From positions 1,426,001 through 1,490,000 of the forward strand of contig NZ_LR134476.1 of assembly GCF_900637955.1 (NCBI RefSeq): a stretch of DNA of 64,000 bases. Direction: 5' to 3'. The notes beneath the pieces were generated by a model. It worked only from the letters and a program-made list of their open reading frames with translations. It had not been told where the DNA came from and did no database searches. How positions within the stretch are numbered: position 1 is the stretch's first letter; each line of letters starts with the position of its first letter. Position numbers and translations under genes: made by a program. The DNA comes from Trueperella bialowiezensis (GTDB lineage Bacteria > Actinomycetota > Actinomycetes > Actinomycetales > Actinomycetaceae). This document shows, in pieces, positions 8,805-16,593 of the stretch.

Positions 8805-9824
8805 TTAGAAGACGTGGGTAAGGCCGTAGTACATGGCCGCGCTGATAAGGCCAGCCGCAGGAATAGTTAGCAACCACACGAATGCGATCGCGCCTACCGT
8901 ATTCCACCGGACAACAGACCGCCGTTGCGCGGCGCCCACGCCCGTAATTGCCCCGGTCGCAGCCTGCGAAGTTCCCAGGGGCGCTGATAGCAAGACGGCC
9001 GAGGCATAGACCATCGTGGTCGCCACCGCCTGCGCAGCAAAACCTTGCGCAGGATCCAGCGGCGTGATCTTCTTGCCGAGCGTTTTGATGATTCGCTGGC
9101 CGCCCGCGAGCGTTCCCAGCGAAATTGCACAGGCCGCCGCTACGACCACCCACGTGGGCGTCTCGCCGGCATAGTAGCCTCCCGCCCACAGTGCCACCAG
9201 CATGAGCGCCATCATTTTGCCGGCCTCAAACATGCCATGCCCGAACGCGCTCACGGACGCCGACATCGACTGGATAGCACGGAAATGCTGCATCATCGGC
9301 TTATGCGACGCGCGTGCAAGCCCAATCGTCACCAGCTTCATCAGCAAAAACGCGAGCAGGAAACTACCGAGTGGCACCACCAAAATATGCAGGGCAGCAC
9401 GTGTGGCCACCACGTCCCAGTGCACCAACACCGCGGCGCCAACACATGCGCCAACCAGGCCGCCAACCAGTGCGTGAGTCGACGCAATCGGGATCCCCAA
9501 CCACCACGTCACAACATTCCACACGATCGCCCCGGTCAACCCAGCCAACAACACGAGCAGCACTGCAGGCCCAGCCGCCTCGTCCGGCGTCGTCAAGAAT
9601 CCCACGTCGGCTAGACGTTCACCGATCGCCGTCGTAAACCCAACACCGATCAGCGCACCTAAAAAATTCATTGACGCAGCCAGCGCCAACGCAATTCGCG
9701 GAGTGAGCGCGCGAGTCGCGATTGACGTGGCGACGGCGTCTGCGGCGTCGTGAAAACCATTCGTGAAACCGTACCCGAGGGCGGCTACGACGACGGCGCA
9801 CACCAACGCCACAACCGGATCCAC
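8805..9824 (-). CDS. pit: Inorganic phosphate transporter, PiT family
   Basis: Low-affinity phosphate (metal-phosphate) symporter in the membrane, 339 residues. The duplicated PiT signature is visible: GFTNGFHDAADAVATSIATRAL near the N-terminus and FGHGMFEAGKMMALM with WVVVAAACAISLGTLAGG in the second half. It starts with GTG immediately after the TAG of the upstream DUF47 gene, whose last codons provide AAGGAG as the ribosome site, so the two are translationally coupled. The pair is convergent with the high-affinity pst operon. Confidence 0.92.
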   Translation of the reverse strand: MDPVVALVCAVVVAALGYGFTNGFHDAADAVATSIATRALTPRIALALAASMNFLGALIGVGFTTAIGERLADVGFLTTPDEAAGPAVLLVLLAGLTGAIVWNVVTWWLGIPIASTHALVGGLVGACVGAAVLVHWDVVATRAALHILVVPLGSFLLAFLLMKLVTIGLARASHKPMMQHFRAIQSMSASVSAFGHGMFEAGKMMALMLVALWAGGYYAGETPTWVVVAAACAISLGTLAGGQRIIKTLGKKITPLDPAQGFAAQAVATTMVYASAVLLSAPLGTSQAATGAITGVGAAQRRSVVRWNTVGAIAFVWLLTIPAAGLISAAMYYGLTHVF

Positions 9825-10454
9825 CTACGACTCCTTCAACGTCAGCAACTCGATCGCAACAGCCAGCTGCTCGAAGGCATCCACCGCCGCCTCGAACGAA
9901 TCAAGCGCAATCTTGGACGTGAGCAGCGCTTTCGGCGTCGGGTCAGAACTAAACAACTCAATAATCAGCTCGCGATAAATCCCATCCGCGCGATTTTCCA
10001 GGTTGTGAATCTGCAACCACTCCGTGCGCAACGCCGGATCAGACTTCTTCAACTTCTTAATCGCATGCACAGCATGTTCGGCGCACTCAATAAGAATGTC
10101 CGCAATCTCGTACACGCCCGCCGGCACAGGACCAATCCGATACAACACCAGGTTGTCGCCAGCCTCATCAATCGCATCCACGCAATCATCAATCCGGCAC
10201 GACAACGACAGCAAATCCGCCCGATCAAACGGCAATGCAAACCGCGAACCCACCTCTTGCATCACACGATGAGACGCCTCATCCGCAGAATTCTCAATCT
10301 CATGCAACTGCGTATTCATGTCAGTGCGCGTCTTCGAATCAGCAGCAACCATCTTGGCAAGAACCTTCGCCGCACGCACCAAGTGCTCAGCCTGCTCATT
10401 CAACAGCGGCAAAACATTATGCTGACTCTTCGTGCGACTAAAGAAACTAGCCAT
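9825..10454 (-). CDS. DUF47/PhoU-like phosphate transport regulator
   Basis: A 209-residue all-helical protein of the DUF47 family, which accompanies PiT transporters and is thought to regulate them as PhoU does for Pst. Both metal-binding ExxxD-type motifs are present: EIENSADEASHRV (about residue 48) and NLENRADGIYREL (about 145). No membrane segment is seen. It is the first gene of a two-gene operon with pit. A PHO-box-like repeat lies about 30 bases upstream, which would place the low-affinity system under phosphate control as well. Confidence 0.88.
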   Translation of the reverse strand: MASFFSRTKSQHNVLPLLNEQAEHLVRAAKVLAKMVAADSKTRTDMNTQLHEIENSADEASHRVMQEVGSRFALPFDRADLLSLSCRIDDCVDAIDEAGDNLVLYRIGPVPAGVYEIADILIECAEHAVHAIKKLKKSDPALRTEWLQIHNLENRADGIYRELIIELFSSDPTPKALLTSKIALDSFEAAVDAFEQLAVAIELLTLKES

Positions 10455-10485
10455 CAGCCCTCATGCTTCCTCACGCATAACGCGT

Positions 10486-10507
10486 GTACCGATAACAATA
10501 AGTTAAC
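10486..10507 (-). promoter_or_regulatory. Possible PHO box upstream of DUF47-pit
   Basis: On the minus strand GTTAACT and GTTATCG are spaced by 11 bases, the same layout as the pstS box but less conserved. A TTGACG lies just upstream on that strand. Confidence 0.4.
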
Positions 10508-10683
10508 GTGCGTCAATGGTTAGATTACGGCAGGGTGAACGTGGCTGCAAAGTGTGAACAGCAAATGGTCGTGATCGCATCGCGGCTACTGGCACAACAA
10601 GAGCGCATTTTGTGCGAAACTGACTAGGCGCGCACACTGACTAGGTACAAACAGACGCGCCCCGCCAGCACAAAGGACACCAC

Positions 10684-12363
10684 ATGGACCAAGTACAACA
10701 ATGGCTTGACTCGATCACAGCCTCAGCAACCGTCTTCCTCTCCGGAGTATCAGACTGGCTCTACACGTGGATCATGCTGGCAGTCCTCACCGGAACCGGA
10801 ATCTACCTCACCATCCGCTCCAAAGGCCTACAACTCCGACACTTCGCGGATATGGCACGGCATGTTGTGCACTCACGCAAAGGAGCCCGCGGCGGCATCT
10901 CCTCCTTCCAAGCCTTCGCCATCGGCATGGCCACACGCATCGGCATCGGCAACATTACCGGCGTGGCACTCGCGATCATCCTCGGCGGGCCAGGTGCCCT
11001 GTTCTGGATGTGGCTCGTCGCGCTCTTCGGCATGGCCACCGCCTTCGCCGAAGCCACGCTTGCACAGCTGTTCAAAAAGCGACACCCTGACGGCACCTTC
11101 CGCGGCGGACCCGCATCCTATATTTTGCGCGGGCTTCGTTCCCGGCCCCTCGCGATCGCTTTCGCCGTGGCCATGGTGTTCTCCATGACCGTAGCAATGC
11201 CCATGGTGCAGTCCAACACGATCGCCGGCGTGCTCGAGAACTCGCAGGGCGTAGCCCCATGGGTGACCGGGCTCGTTGTTGCCGGGCTGACCGCCGTCGT
11301 CATTTTTGGGGGAGTGCGCGGAGTAGCCCGCGCCACCGAGATCATCTCCCCAGCAATGGCACTGGTGTATCTGGTGATCGCAGCAGCCGTGGTCATCATG
11401 AACATCGACGCGCTGCCCGCCTTCTTCTCCGACGTCTTCCTCTCCGCGTTCGGACTGCGCGAATCCCTCGCAGGAATCGGCGGAGGCGTACTGGCCGCCC
11501 TTATCAACGGTATGCGCCGCGGCCTGTTCTCCAACGAAGCCGGCATGGGTACCAACCCGAATGCTGCAGCCACCGCAACCGTGGCGCACCCCGTCCAACA
11601 GGGGCTCATCCAATCCTTCGGCGTGTTCATCGACACGATGTTCGTATGCACCGCCACCGGTTTCATCATCCTCACCTCTGGCGTGCTCGACCTCGCCAAC
11701 GTAACGCCAGACGATTCCGGTGTTCTCACAACGGTTGCTATCACCAACACTTTGGGTGACTGGATGGCCTGGCCAGTGGCCATCATGATTTTCTTCTTCG
11801 GCTTCTCGTCCATCCTCGGCGCCTACGCCTACGGCGAGGGCAACCTCGTATTCCTCGGCGCAAACAAGACCGTGCACATGCTGGCGCGCGCGTCCATGGT
11901 CGTGTTCTCGTTTGTCGGCGCAGTTCTAGCACTGACCTTCGTGTGGGTGCTTATGGACCTAGCCATGTTCGTAGTGACAATCCTGAACCTGGTAGCAGTG
12001 CTTTCGCTCTCCCGCTGGGTGATCGCCGCACTGAAAGACTACGAGCGTCAACGCGCCGAGATCGCCCGCAACGGATACGTGCTCGTGCGTATTTCTAACG
12101 CTGGTGCTGCTGGTGTCGGTGCTGGGTCTGGTGTTGCTGGTGCCGGGGCTGGTGACGGTGCTGGGACTGGTGCCGATGCTGGTGCTGCTGGTGCCGGGGA
12201 TGGTGTGAACCTAGGATCGCCAGCCGGTGAGCTTGGTCGTTTCCGTGAGCCGGTTTTTGTGCCTGCGGAGGCGGGCCTTCCGGGCGAGATCGGCTCGGAT
12301 GCGTGGGACGACGCCTACAAGTCCGCCGAACCGGCCGATGCGCCGTCCGAGCCGGCCCGTTAG
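10684..12363 (+). CDS. Sodium:alanine (or glycine) symporter, AGCS family
   Basis: A 559-residue membrane carrier that imports alanine or glycine with Na+. The AGCS signature is clear: MATRIGIGNITGVALAI near residue 78 and MRRGLFSNEAGMGTNPNAAA near residue 278. About ten to eleven hydrophobic helices end near residue 450. The tail from about residue 470 is unlike the family: a Gly/Ala/Val repeat of about 40 residues and then an acidic Pro-rich end. ATG follows AAAGGACACC. The substrate (Ala or Gly) cannot be told from sequence. Confidence 0.9.
   Translation: MDQVQQWLDSITASATVFLSGVSDWLYTWIMLAVLTGTGIYLTIRSKGLQLRHFADMARHVVHSRKGARGGISSFQAFAIGMATRIGIGNITGVALAIILGGPGALFWMWLVALFGMATAFAEATLAQLFKKRHPDGTFRGGPASYILRGLRSRPLAIAFAVAMVFSMTVAMPMVQSNTIAGVLENSQGVAPWVTGLVVAGLTAVVIFGGVRGVARATEIISPAMALVYLVIAAAVVIMNIDALPAFFSDVFLSAFGLRESLAGIGGGVLAALINGMRRGLFSNEAGMGTNPNAAATATVAHPVQQGLIQSFGVFIDTMFVCTATGFIILTSGVLDLANVTPDDSGVLTTVAITNTLGDWMAWPVAIMIFFFGFSSILGAYAYGEGNLVFLGANKTVHMLARASMVVFSFVGAVLALTFVWVLMDLAMFVVTILNLVAVLSLSRWVIAALKDYERQRAEIARNGYVLVRISNAGAAGVGAGSGVAGAGAGDGAGTGADAGAAGAGDGVNLGSPAGELGRFREPVFVPAEAGLPGEIGSDAWDDAYKSAEPADAPSEPAR
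12100..12205 (+). repeat. GGTGCTG-type low-complexity repeat in the symporter tail
   Basis: Imperfect six-base units related to GGTGCT or GGTGCC encode a (Gly-Ala/Val)n tract in the symporter's cytoplasmic tail. Such tracts change length by slippage. Confidence 0.7.
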
Positions 12364-12372
12364 AGGACGTTG

Positions 12373-12407
12373 CTCGCCGTTTCTGCTAAATAAGCAGAAA
12401 CGGCGAG
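12373..12407. terminator. Perfect 15-bp hairpin after the symporter gene
   Basis: CTCGCCGTTTCTGCT and its exact complement flank the loop AAATA, nine bases after the symporter stop. The tract GTTTG that follows is only weakly T-rich. It probably terminates the symporter transcript. Its core TCTGCT-AAGCAGA resembles the family B repeat just downstream. Confidence 0.6.
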
Positions 12408-12427
12408 GTTTGAGCCCTCCGACCCCT

Positions 12428-12447
12428 GCAAAACTGCTATATAAGCA
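12428..12447 (+). repeat. Dispersed 20-base element, copy 1 (family B)
   Basis: GCAAAACTGCTATATAAGCA is identical to the complement of 47044-47063, and similarity continues on both sides for about 40 bases in total. It contains the small hairpin CTGCT-ATATA-AGCAG. No coding role was seen. Confidence 0.65.
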
Positions 12448-12490
12448 GAAGCGCATGGGAGCGGGAGCCAGAATCCGGCAAATCAGACGC

Positions 12491-12550
12491 CGGCCATCCT
12501 GTCAGCAAGCCGGCCATCCTGTCAGCAAGCCGGGCATCCTGCCAGCAAAG
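12491..12550 (+). repeat. Three tandem 20-base repeats
   Basis: The unit CGGCCATCCTGTCAGCAAGC occurs twice exactly (12491-12510, 12511-12530) and a third time with three changes (12531-12550). Unlike a CRISPR, there are no spacers. It lies in a gene-free stretch between hairpins. Confidence 0.85.
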
Positions 12551-12554
12551 GGAA

Positions 12555-12580
12555 GGGGCCGCGCCTGAAAGCGCGGCCCC
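12555..12580. terminator. GC-rich hairpin, possible terminator
   Basis: Stem GGGGCCGCGC with loop CTGAAA and its complement. On the minus strand it is followed by TTCCCTTT, which suits a terminator for a minus-strand transcript coming from 12590-12680. Confidence 0.5.
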
Positions 12581-12588
12581 GCAAGCCT

Positions 12589-12678
12589 AGGACACCGAAC
12601 CTGAGAGCGCCTGTCGGCGCGAAGGCCGCTCGTAGCGGCAGATATTTGGAGCCCGGGGCTTTCGCGATCCGGTGTCTT
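12589..12678. ncRNA. Possible structured RNA of unknown family
   Basis: A closing stem GACACCG (12591-12597) with CGGTGTC (12670-12676) encloses three short hairpins: GCGCC/GGCGC, GCCGCT/AGCGGC and AGCC/GGCT. This is a multibranch fold. On the minus strand it would be followed at once by the hairpin at 12555-12580. The strand is undecided. It does not match the riboswitch consensus sequences I know (glycine, TPP, SAM, M-box). No open reading frame here is convincing. Confidence 0.3.
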
Positions 12679-12846
12679 GCCTACAGCCTAACCGAGGTTT
12701 CCTTGCTTGTCACCCGATCTGTGTGCACGTTTTCCTCCGCGGCGTAAACGGTGAGCACGCTGGCGCGTTTGCGGTTGAACGAGCCCCAGGTCACGTAAAA
12801 CTTGGTAAAGTCCTAATACCGGAGTTTGGGATATACACTTGGGCGT

Positions 12847-13728
12847 ATGACCCCGAGCGAACAGGGGCGATCAGAGTTATCGCACCCGCATGATCAACCA
12901 CGTGACGCCACCGCTAAGAGCACCCCTAAGAGGTCTCTTGTGTCGTTGCTTTTTGATCGAGTGAATCCTGCGCGTCCGGCGGCTGCTTATCATCCTCCTC
13001 TTATTTGGGCGTCGGTGGGAGCGTTTTTTGCTGCGGTGTTGGCGTTGGGTGTGAGTTTTGGCCCGTTTACGTCGGCGGTTGCGGCGTTGTTGCTTGGGTT
13101 GGCGGTTATTCCGGGTTGGCCAGTGCTCATGGGCGTGGAGAACCGTGTTGTGTCGCGGGTGGTCATGCTGCTCACGTTGGCGGCCGCGTTGCCAGCGGCG
13201 TATTTTGGCACGATCAAGACGACGGCGGTGGTTGCGGCCGGTGCGATTATTGCGGCGTTTATCGGGGAGATGTTCCGCCGGGATGGCCATGTGAAGTTGG
13301 TTGAGCATATGTCGGCGTCGGTGGCGGGTGCGATGATGATGGTGTCCGCGTCGTTGTGGGTGCATGCGGGTGGCGCGTGGAATGAGGATGTGTATTCGAG
13401 GCTTGATCCGGGTCCGACTGTGGGGCTGACGATCGCGATTGTGATTGCGGTGGCGGCGTTGATTCATGGTTTTGATTCGCCGAATGCGGGCTGGTTGGGC
13501 ACGTTGAATGCGATGGTGACGGGCGCGGTGAGTGCCTACCTGTTGGGTGGTCCGGTGTGGATGGGGTTGTTCGCGGGGGCTGCTGTTGGTGTGGTGTATG
13601 CGGGAGTGCAGCGGGCGCTTACTGCTTTTGAACGTCCGCTTACGTGGGTGCAGGGGATTACGAAGGCGTTGGTGCCGCATTGTTCGCTGGGCGTGATTGG
13701 CTATATTTTTACGATGATTCTGCTTTAA
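12847..13728 (+). CDS. Conserved membrane protein of unknown function
   Basis: A 293-residue protein with a hydrophilic N-terminus of about 50 residues (Pro/Arg/Lys-rich) and then eight or more hydrophobic helices to the C-terminus. I recognise no family motif. Polar residues within the helices (GVENRVVSR, FDSPNAGW) could mark a channel or transport site but this is speculation. The ATG at 12847 is preferred over the in-frame TTG at 12826 because a -10-like TATACA sits only 10 bases upstream, which suggests a leaderless transcript, common in actinobacteria. It is followed after 9 bases by the nitrobindin-like gene. Confidence 0.6.
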   Translation: MTPSEQGRSELSHPHDQPRDATAKSTPKRSLVSLLFDRVNPARPAAAYHPPLIWASVGAFFAAVLALGVSFGPFTSAVAALLLGLAVIPGWPVLMGVENRVVSRVVMLLTLAAALPAAYFGTIKTTAVVAAGAIIAAFIGEMFRRDGHVKLVEHMSASVAGAMMMVSASLWVHAGGAWNEDVYSRLDPGPTVGLTIAIVIAVAALIHGFDSPNAGWLGTLNAMVTGAVSAYLLGGPVWMGLFAGAAVGVVYAGVQRALTAFERPLTWVQGITKALVPHCSLGVIGYIFTMILL

Positions 13729-13737
13729 CCTAGTGGC

Positions 13738-14409
13738 ATGGCTTTTCGACTTCCTGAGAATTTGGCGCCGGAAAACTATCCGTTGGCGTGGTTGATTGAC
13801 TCCTGGCACGGCGGGGGGATCCTCGAGTACGGCAATGTGGAGGCTGCGGCGTACGTGCATGAGTTGACGATCGACGCCGTGGATGGCGGCCCGTACGTGC
13901 GGTTTAATTCGCGGGTGTGGTTGGCGAATGAGCCGGCGAGCGTCGTCGATAAGGAGGCTCCCGGGCAGGTCACGTATGATTCGCTGACGAAGGAGCGGTT
14001 GTGGCAGGCGGAGACTGGCTATGTTCGCGTGAACCCGGAGGCGCCTTCGCGTTCGGATGGCGCGGTGGAGTTGGAAGCGACTGTCGCGACGCCGACTGGC
14101 ACCGGCCAGCTGTGGGTGGGCCTGATTGCTGGTCCGCGTTTGCAGATGGTGACTGACACGATTGTGCGCTCCGGTTCGGGCGCTGATGTGCAGGCGGCGA
14201 AGTTTATGGGAGGTAACGTGGCCTCGGATTTCTTTTACGCCTATGACATGGAGGCGTTTGGTTTCGAGATGCGTAGTTATATGGCGGGGAGGCTTTCGCG
14301 GCAGTTTGCTGACGACGTCGACGCCCCGGCTAACACGCAGACTGCGGCGCCCGTAGCTAGCCCGCAAACCGACGAGCACACGGATGCCGATGAGGGAGCG
14401 CAGCGATGA
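13738..14409 (+). CDS. Nitrobindin/FABP-like beta-barrel protein (DUF1794 family)
   Basis: A 223-residue protein of the nitrobindin (THAP4-like, DUF1794) family, whose members bind heme in a ten-stranded barrel and react with NO or peroxynitrite. LAWLIDSWHGGGILEYGNV near the N-terminus is the family's WxGxG entry, and DGGPYVRFNSRVW and TGTGQLWVG fit later strands. In nitrobindins the axial heme ligand is a His in an HL(x)A motif near the end. Here the matching position reads RSYMAGRL with Tyr181, so heme binding may be lost or changed. A polar 40-residue tail follows. Its ATGA stop overlaps the ygfZ start. Confidence 0.75.
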   Translation: MAFRLPENLAPENYPLAWLIDSWHGGGILEYGNVEAAAYVHELTIDAVDGGPYVRFNSRVWLANEPASVVDKEAPGQVTYDSLTKERLWQAETGYVRVNPEAPSRSDGAVELEATVATPTGTGQLWVGLIAGPRLQMVTDTIVRSGSGADVQAAKFMGGNVASDFFYAYDMEAFGFEMRSYMAGRLSRQFADDVDAPANTQTAAPVASPQTDEHTDADEGAQR

Positions 14410-15575
14410 ACGTGACGCAGGGGCTGCCGGGTGCGGTGATGGATGAATCGCTGGGTGTGCCAGCGCATTACGCGAATCCGTTTGCGGAGGGTAATAGGTT
14501 GGCGGCGGGCGAGGCGTTCACAGACCTGTCGTTTCTTGAGGTGCTCTCCGTATCTGGGGTGGAGCGCGCTACTTGGTTGCATAATTTGACTACCCGGGAT
14601 TTCACGGCGCTTGCTCCGGGGGAGTCGTCGGAGATGTTGTTGTTGAGCCCGAATGGGCATGTTGAAGCCGCGGCGGCGGTGGTCGACGACGGCGAGCGCA
14701 CCTGGTTTTTGATGGACACCGGGTGTAGTGAGCCGTTTGCGCAGTTCTTGGAGTCGATGCAGTTCCGGATGCGGGTAGAAGTGGAGCGCTGGGAAGGCGA
14801 GCAAAAACCTGCGGTCATTGGGCTCATGGTTCCGGCCGATGAGCTCTCGGAAAAAACGCGAACGCATGCCACTGTGATCTGGGAGGATCCGTGGCCGCGC
14901 ACGCTACCTGGCGGCGCGCATTACGGCGTCGCTGATGAAAACCATCCTGCGCGGAATGCCAACCGTACGCTGCTCGTCGTCGCACAAAATGAACCGGTGG
15001 TGGAAACGTTGATTGCGGCCGGGTTCGTGCCGGCGGGCGTGCAGGCGTGGGAGGCGAAGCGGATTGCGCAGTGGCGTCCGCGTCCGAACACGGAGGCGGC
15101 GAATCAGGTGCTCCCGCACGAGCTGGATTGGCTACGCACGGCCGTTCACTTGGATAAGGGCTGTTACCGCGGTCAGGAGACTGTGGCCAAGCTGGTGAAT
15201 TTGGGTAAGCCGCCGCGCAGGCTTACCTACCTGTATTTGGAAGGTCCGGAGGGGGATTTGCCTGAGCCGGGTGCTGAGGTGACGTCCGGGGGTCGTACGG
15301 TCGGCCAGCTAACGTCGGTGGCTCGTGATAGTGAGGACGGCCCGGTAGCGCTCGCGTTGTTGCGCCGTGCGACGGCACTCGACGCACAGCTTGAGGTGGG
15401 CGCGTTTGTTGCTTCGCAGGAGGAGATTGTGGCCCGTGAGGGTAAGTCGTCGGTGTCGCCGCAGGAGCGGCCCGGCCAGGGCTTGCGCCGAAGCAACAGG
15501 GGCGGCGGACCAGGCAGTGCCGACGGCGGTGCGGGCGCGTTCGGGAGTGCCCGCGGCGGGCTGGGCAGTCGGTAG
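14406..15575 (+). CDS. ygfZ: YgfZ/GcvT folate-binding protein
   Basis: A 389-residue member of the YgfZ family, which binds tetrahydrofolate and supports repair or assembly of some iron-sulfur enzymes. The family's hallmark KGCYRGQE is at about residue 255, after a GcvT-like N-terminal domain with LHNLTTRDFTAL. The last 50 residues form a Gly/Arg/Ser-rich low-complexity tail beyond the normal end. It overlaps the nitrobindin-like gene by four bases, and a DUF2516-like gene follows after two bases, so four genes appear to form one operon. Confidence 0.88.
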   Translation: MNVTQGLPGAVMDESLGVPAHYANPFAEGNRLAAGEAFTDLSFLEVLSVSGVERATWLHNLTTRDFTALAPGESSEMLLLSPNGHVEAAAAVVDDGERTWFLMDTGCSEPFAQFLESMQFRMRVEVERWEGEQKPAVIGLMVPADELSEKTRTHATVIWEDPWPRTLPGGAHYGVADENHPARNANRTLLVVAQNEPVVETLIAAGFVPAGVQAWEAKRIAQWRPRPNTEAANQVLPHELDWLRTAVHLDKGCYRGQETVAKLVNLGKPPRRLTYLYLEGPEGDLPEPGAEVTSGGRTVGQLTSVARDSEDGPVALALLRRATALDAQLEVGAFVASQEEIVAREGKSSVSPQERPGQGLRRSNRGGGPGSADGGAGAFGSARGGLGSR

Positions 15576-15577
15576 AC

Positions 15578-15919
15578 ATGTGGGAAGCAAATGCCTTGCT
15601 GAGCCTGATCGTGTACAGGCTGTTGCCGTTGATGCTCACGGGCCTGTTCGCGTGGGGTTTTGTGGATGCTTCGCGGCGTCCGGAAGGGCAGTTCGCGCTT
15701 GCGGCGAGGTCGAAGAATTTCTGGTTGGCAGTGCTCGGCATTGGCGGCCTGGTGTATTTTGTTGTGCGGGTGCTGAGGTGGTGGTTCCCGTTTGGTCGCC
15801 TGGTGAGTTTCGCGTTGTTAATTGCTGCGGTGTACTATCTGGGGCCGGAGCGCTCGCGGATGGGATCGCCATGGGGCGGGCACGGTGGCCGGGGTCGTAG
15901 GCAGCGAGGAGGCTGGTAA
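15578..15919 (+). CDS. Small membrane protein, DUF2516-like
   Basis: A 113-residue protein with hydrophobic helices at about residues 7-27, 47-62 and 68-90, and the sequence WGFVDASRRPEGQF after the first, which resembles the DUF2516 family of actinobacterial membrane proteins. The last 25 residues are Gly/Arg-rich. Its function is unknown. The stop codon overlaps the dtd start by one base (TAATG), implying coupled translation. Confidence 0.6.
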   Translation: MWEANALLSLIVYRLLPLMLTGLFAWGFVDASRRPEGQFALAARSKNFWLAVLGIGGLVYFVVRVLRWWFPFGRLVSFALLIAAVYYLGPERSRMGSPWGGHGGRGRRQRGGW

Positions 15920-16368
15920 TGCGTAGTGTGATTCAGCGTGTCAAGCGCGCGTCGGTGAGTGTGGACGGCGTCGTCGTCGGTGAAATCGGTGCCGGACTGT
16001 GTGTGCTCGTAGGAGTGACGCACGGTGATGGTGCGGCGGAGGTGGATAAGACGGCGCGGAAGATTGCCCAGCTTCATCTGCTTCGCGGTCCGGATGGTTC
16101 CGACGACGCCGGGGCGCGGGTGTCTGCCGAAGAGTCCGGCGCTCCCGTGTTGCTTGTTTCGCAGTTTACGTTGTATGCGGATGTGCGCAAGGGGCGTAAG
16201 CCGAGCTGGTCGAAGGCGGCTGGGGGCGACGTCGCTGAACCGTTGTTCGATCAGCTTGTGGAGGCTGTGCGCGGGTATGGTGTGCCGGTTGAGACGGGGC
16301 AGTTTGGGGCGATGATGGACGTCGAATTAGTTAATGACGGCCCTTTTACTATTTTGTTCGAAACATAG
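15919..16368 (+). CDS. dtd: D-aminoacyl-tRNA deacylase
   Basis: Removes D-amino acids wrongly attached to tRNA. It is 149 residues, the usual family length. The N-terminal MRSVIQRVKRASVSVDG, the substrate-gating LLVSQFTLYADVRKGRKPSW (residues about 75-95) and the C-terminal NDGPFTI motif, all conserved in Dtd, are intact. It is the last gene of the nitrobindin-ygfZ-DUF2516-dtd run. Confidence 0.95.
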   Translation: MRSVIQRVKRASVSVDGVVVGEIGAGLCVLVGVTHGDGAAEVDKTARKIAQLHLLRGPDGSDDAGARVSAEESGAPVLLVSQFTLYADVRKGRKPSWSKAAGGDVAEPLFDQLVEAVRGYGVPVETGQFGAMMDVELVNDGPFTILFET

Positions 16369-16593
16369 GGTTTGCGCATAACGCCCTAAGCGGTGCGCGC
16401 TCAGCAGTCAAAGCAAGCTTGGTGGGTTTATCCTAGGCCCTAAGTCCCTAAGCCGACATTTTTATGGCAACTGTTGCAAATTTTATGCGTTTCAGCTTGT
16501 AAAACACGTGAAAGTGCTAGATTGGCAATTAAAGCTAGTGTTTAACAGCACTCACTAGAACTCGCGTCGAAGACGACGCGGATTGGAATTGCC
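16369..16593. other. Intergenic region with probable promoter for the sugar transporter
   Basis: 225 bases, AT-rich in the second half. TTGCAA near 16471 and TGTAAA about 18 bases later form a plausible promoter. No terminator or gene is evident. Confidence 0.4.

Noticed and set aside
12491-12550. CRISPR array
   Set aside because: The repeats are directly adjacent with no spacers and there are no cas genes.
12589-12678. Glycine riboswitch on the minus strand (GCTCTCAGG resembles its 3' part)
   Set aside because: The GCCGAAGG-type core and the 5' half are missing, and no glycine gene is placed downstream on that strand.
12672-12893. 73-codon plus-strand frame
   Set aside because: No ribosome site or similarity; overlaps the promoter and start of the 12847 gene.
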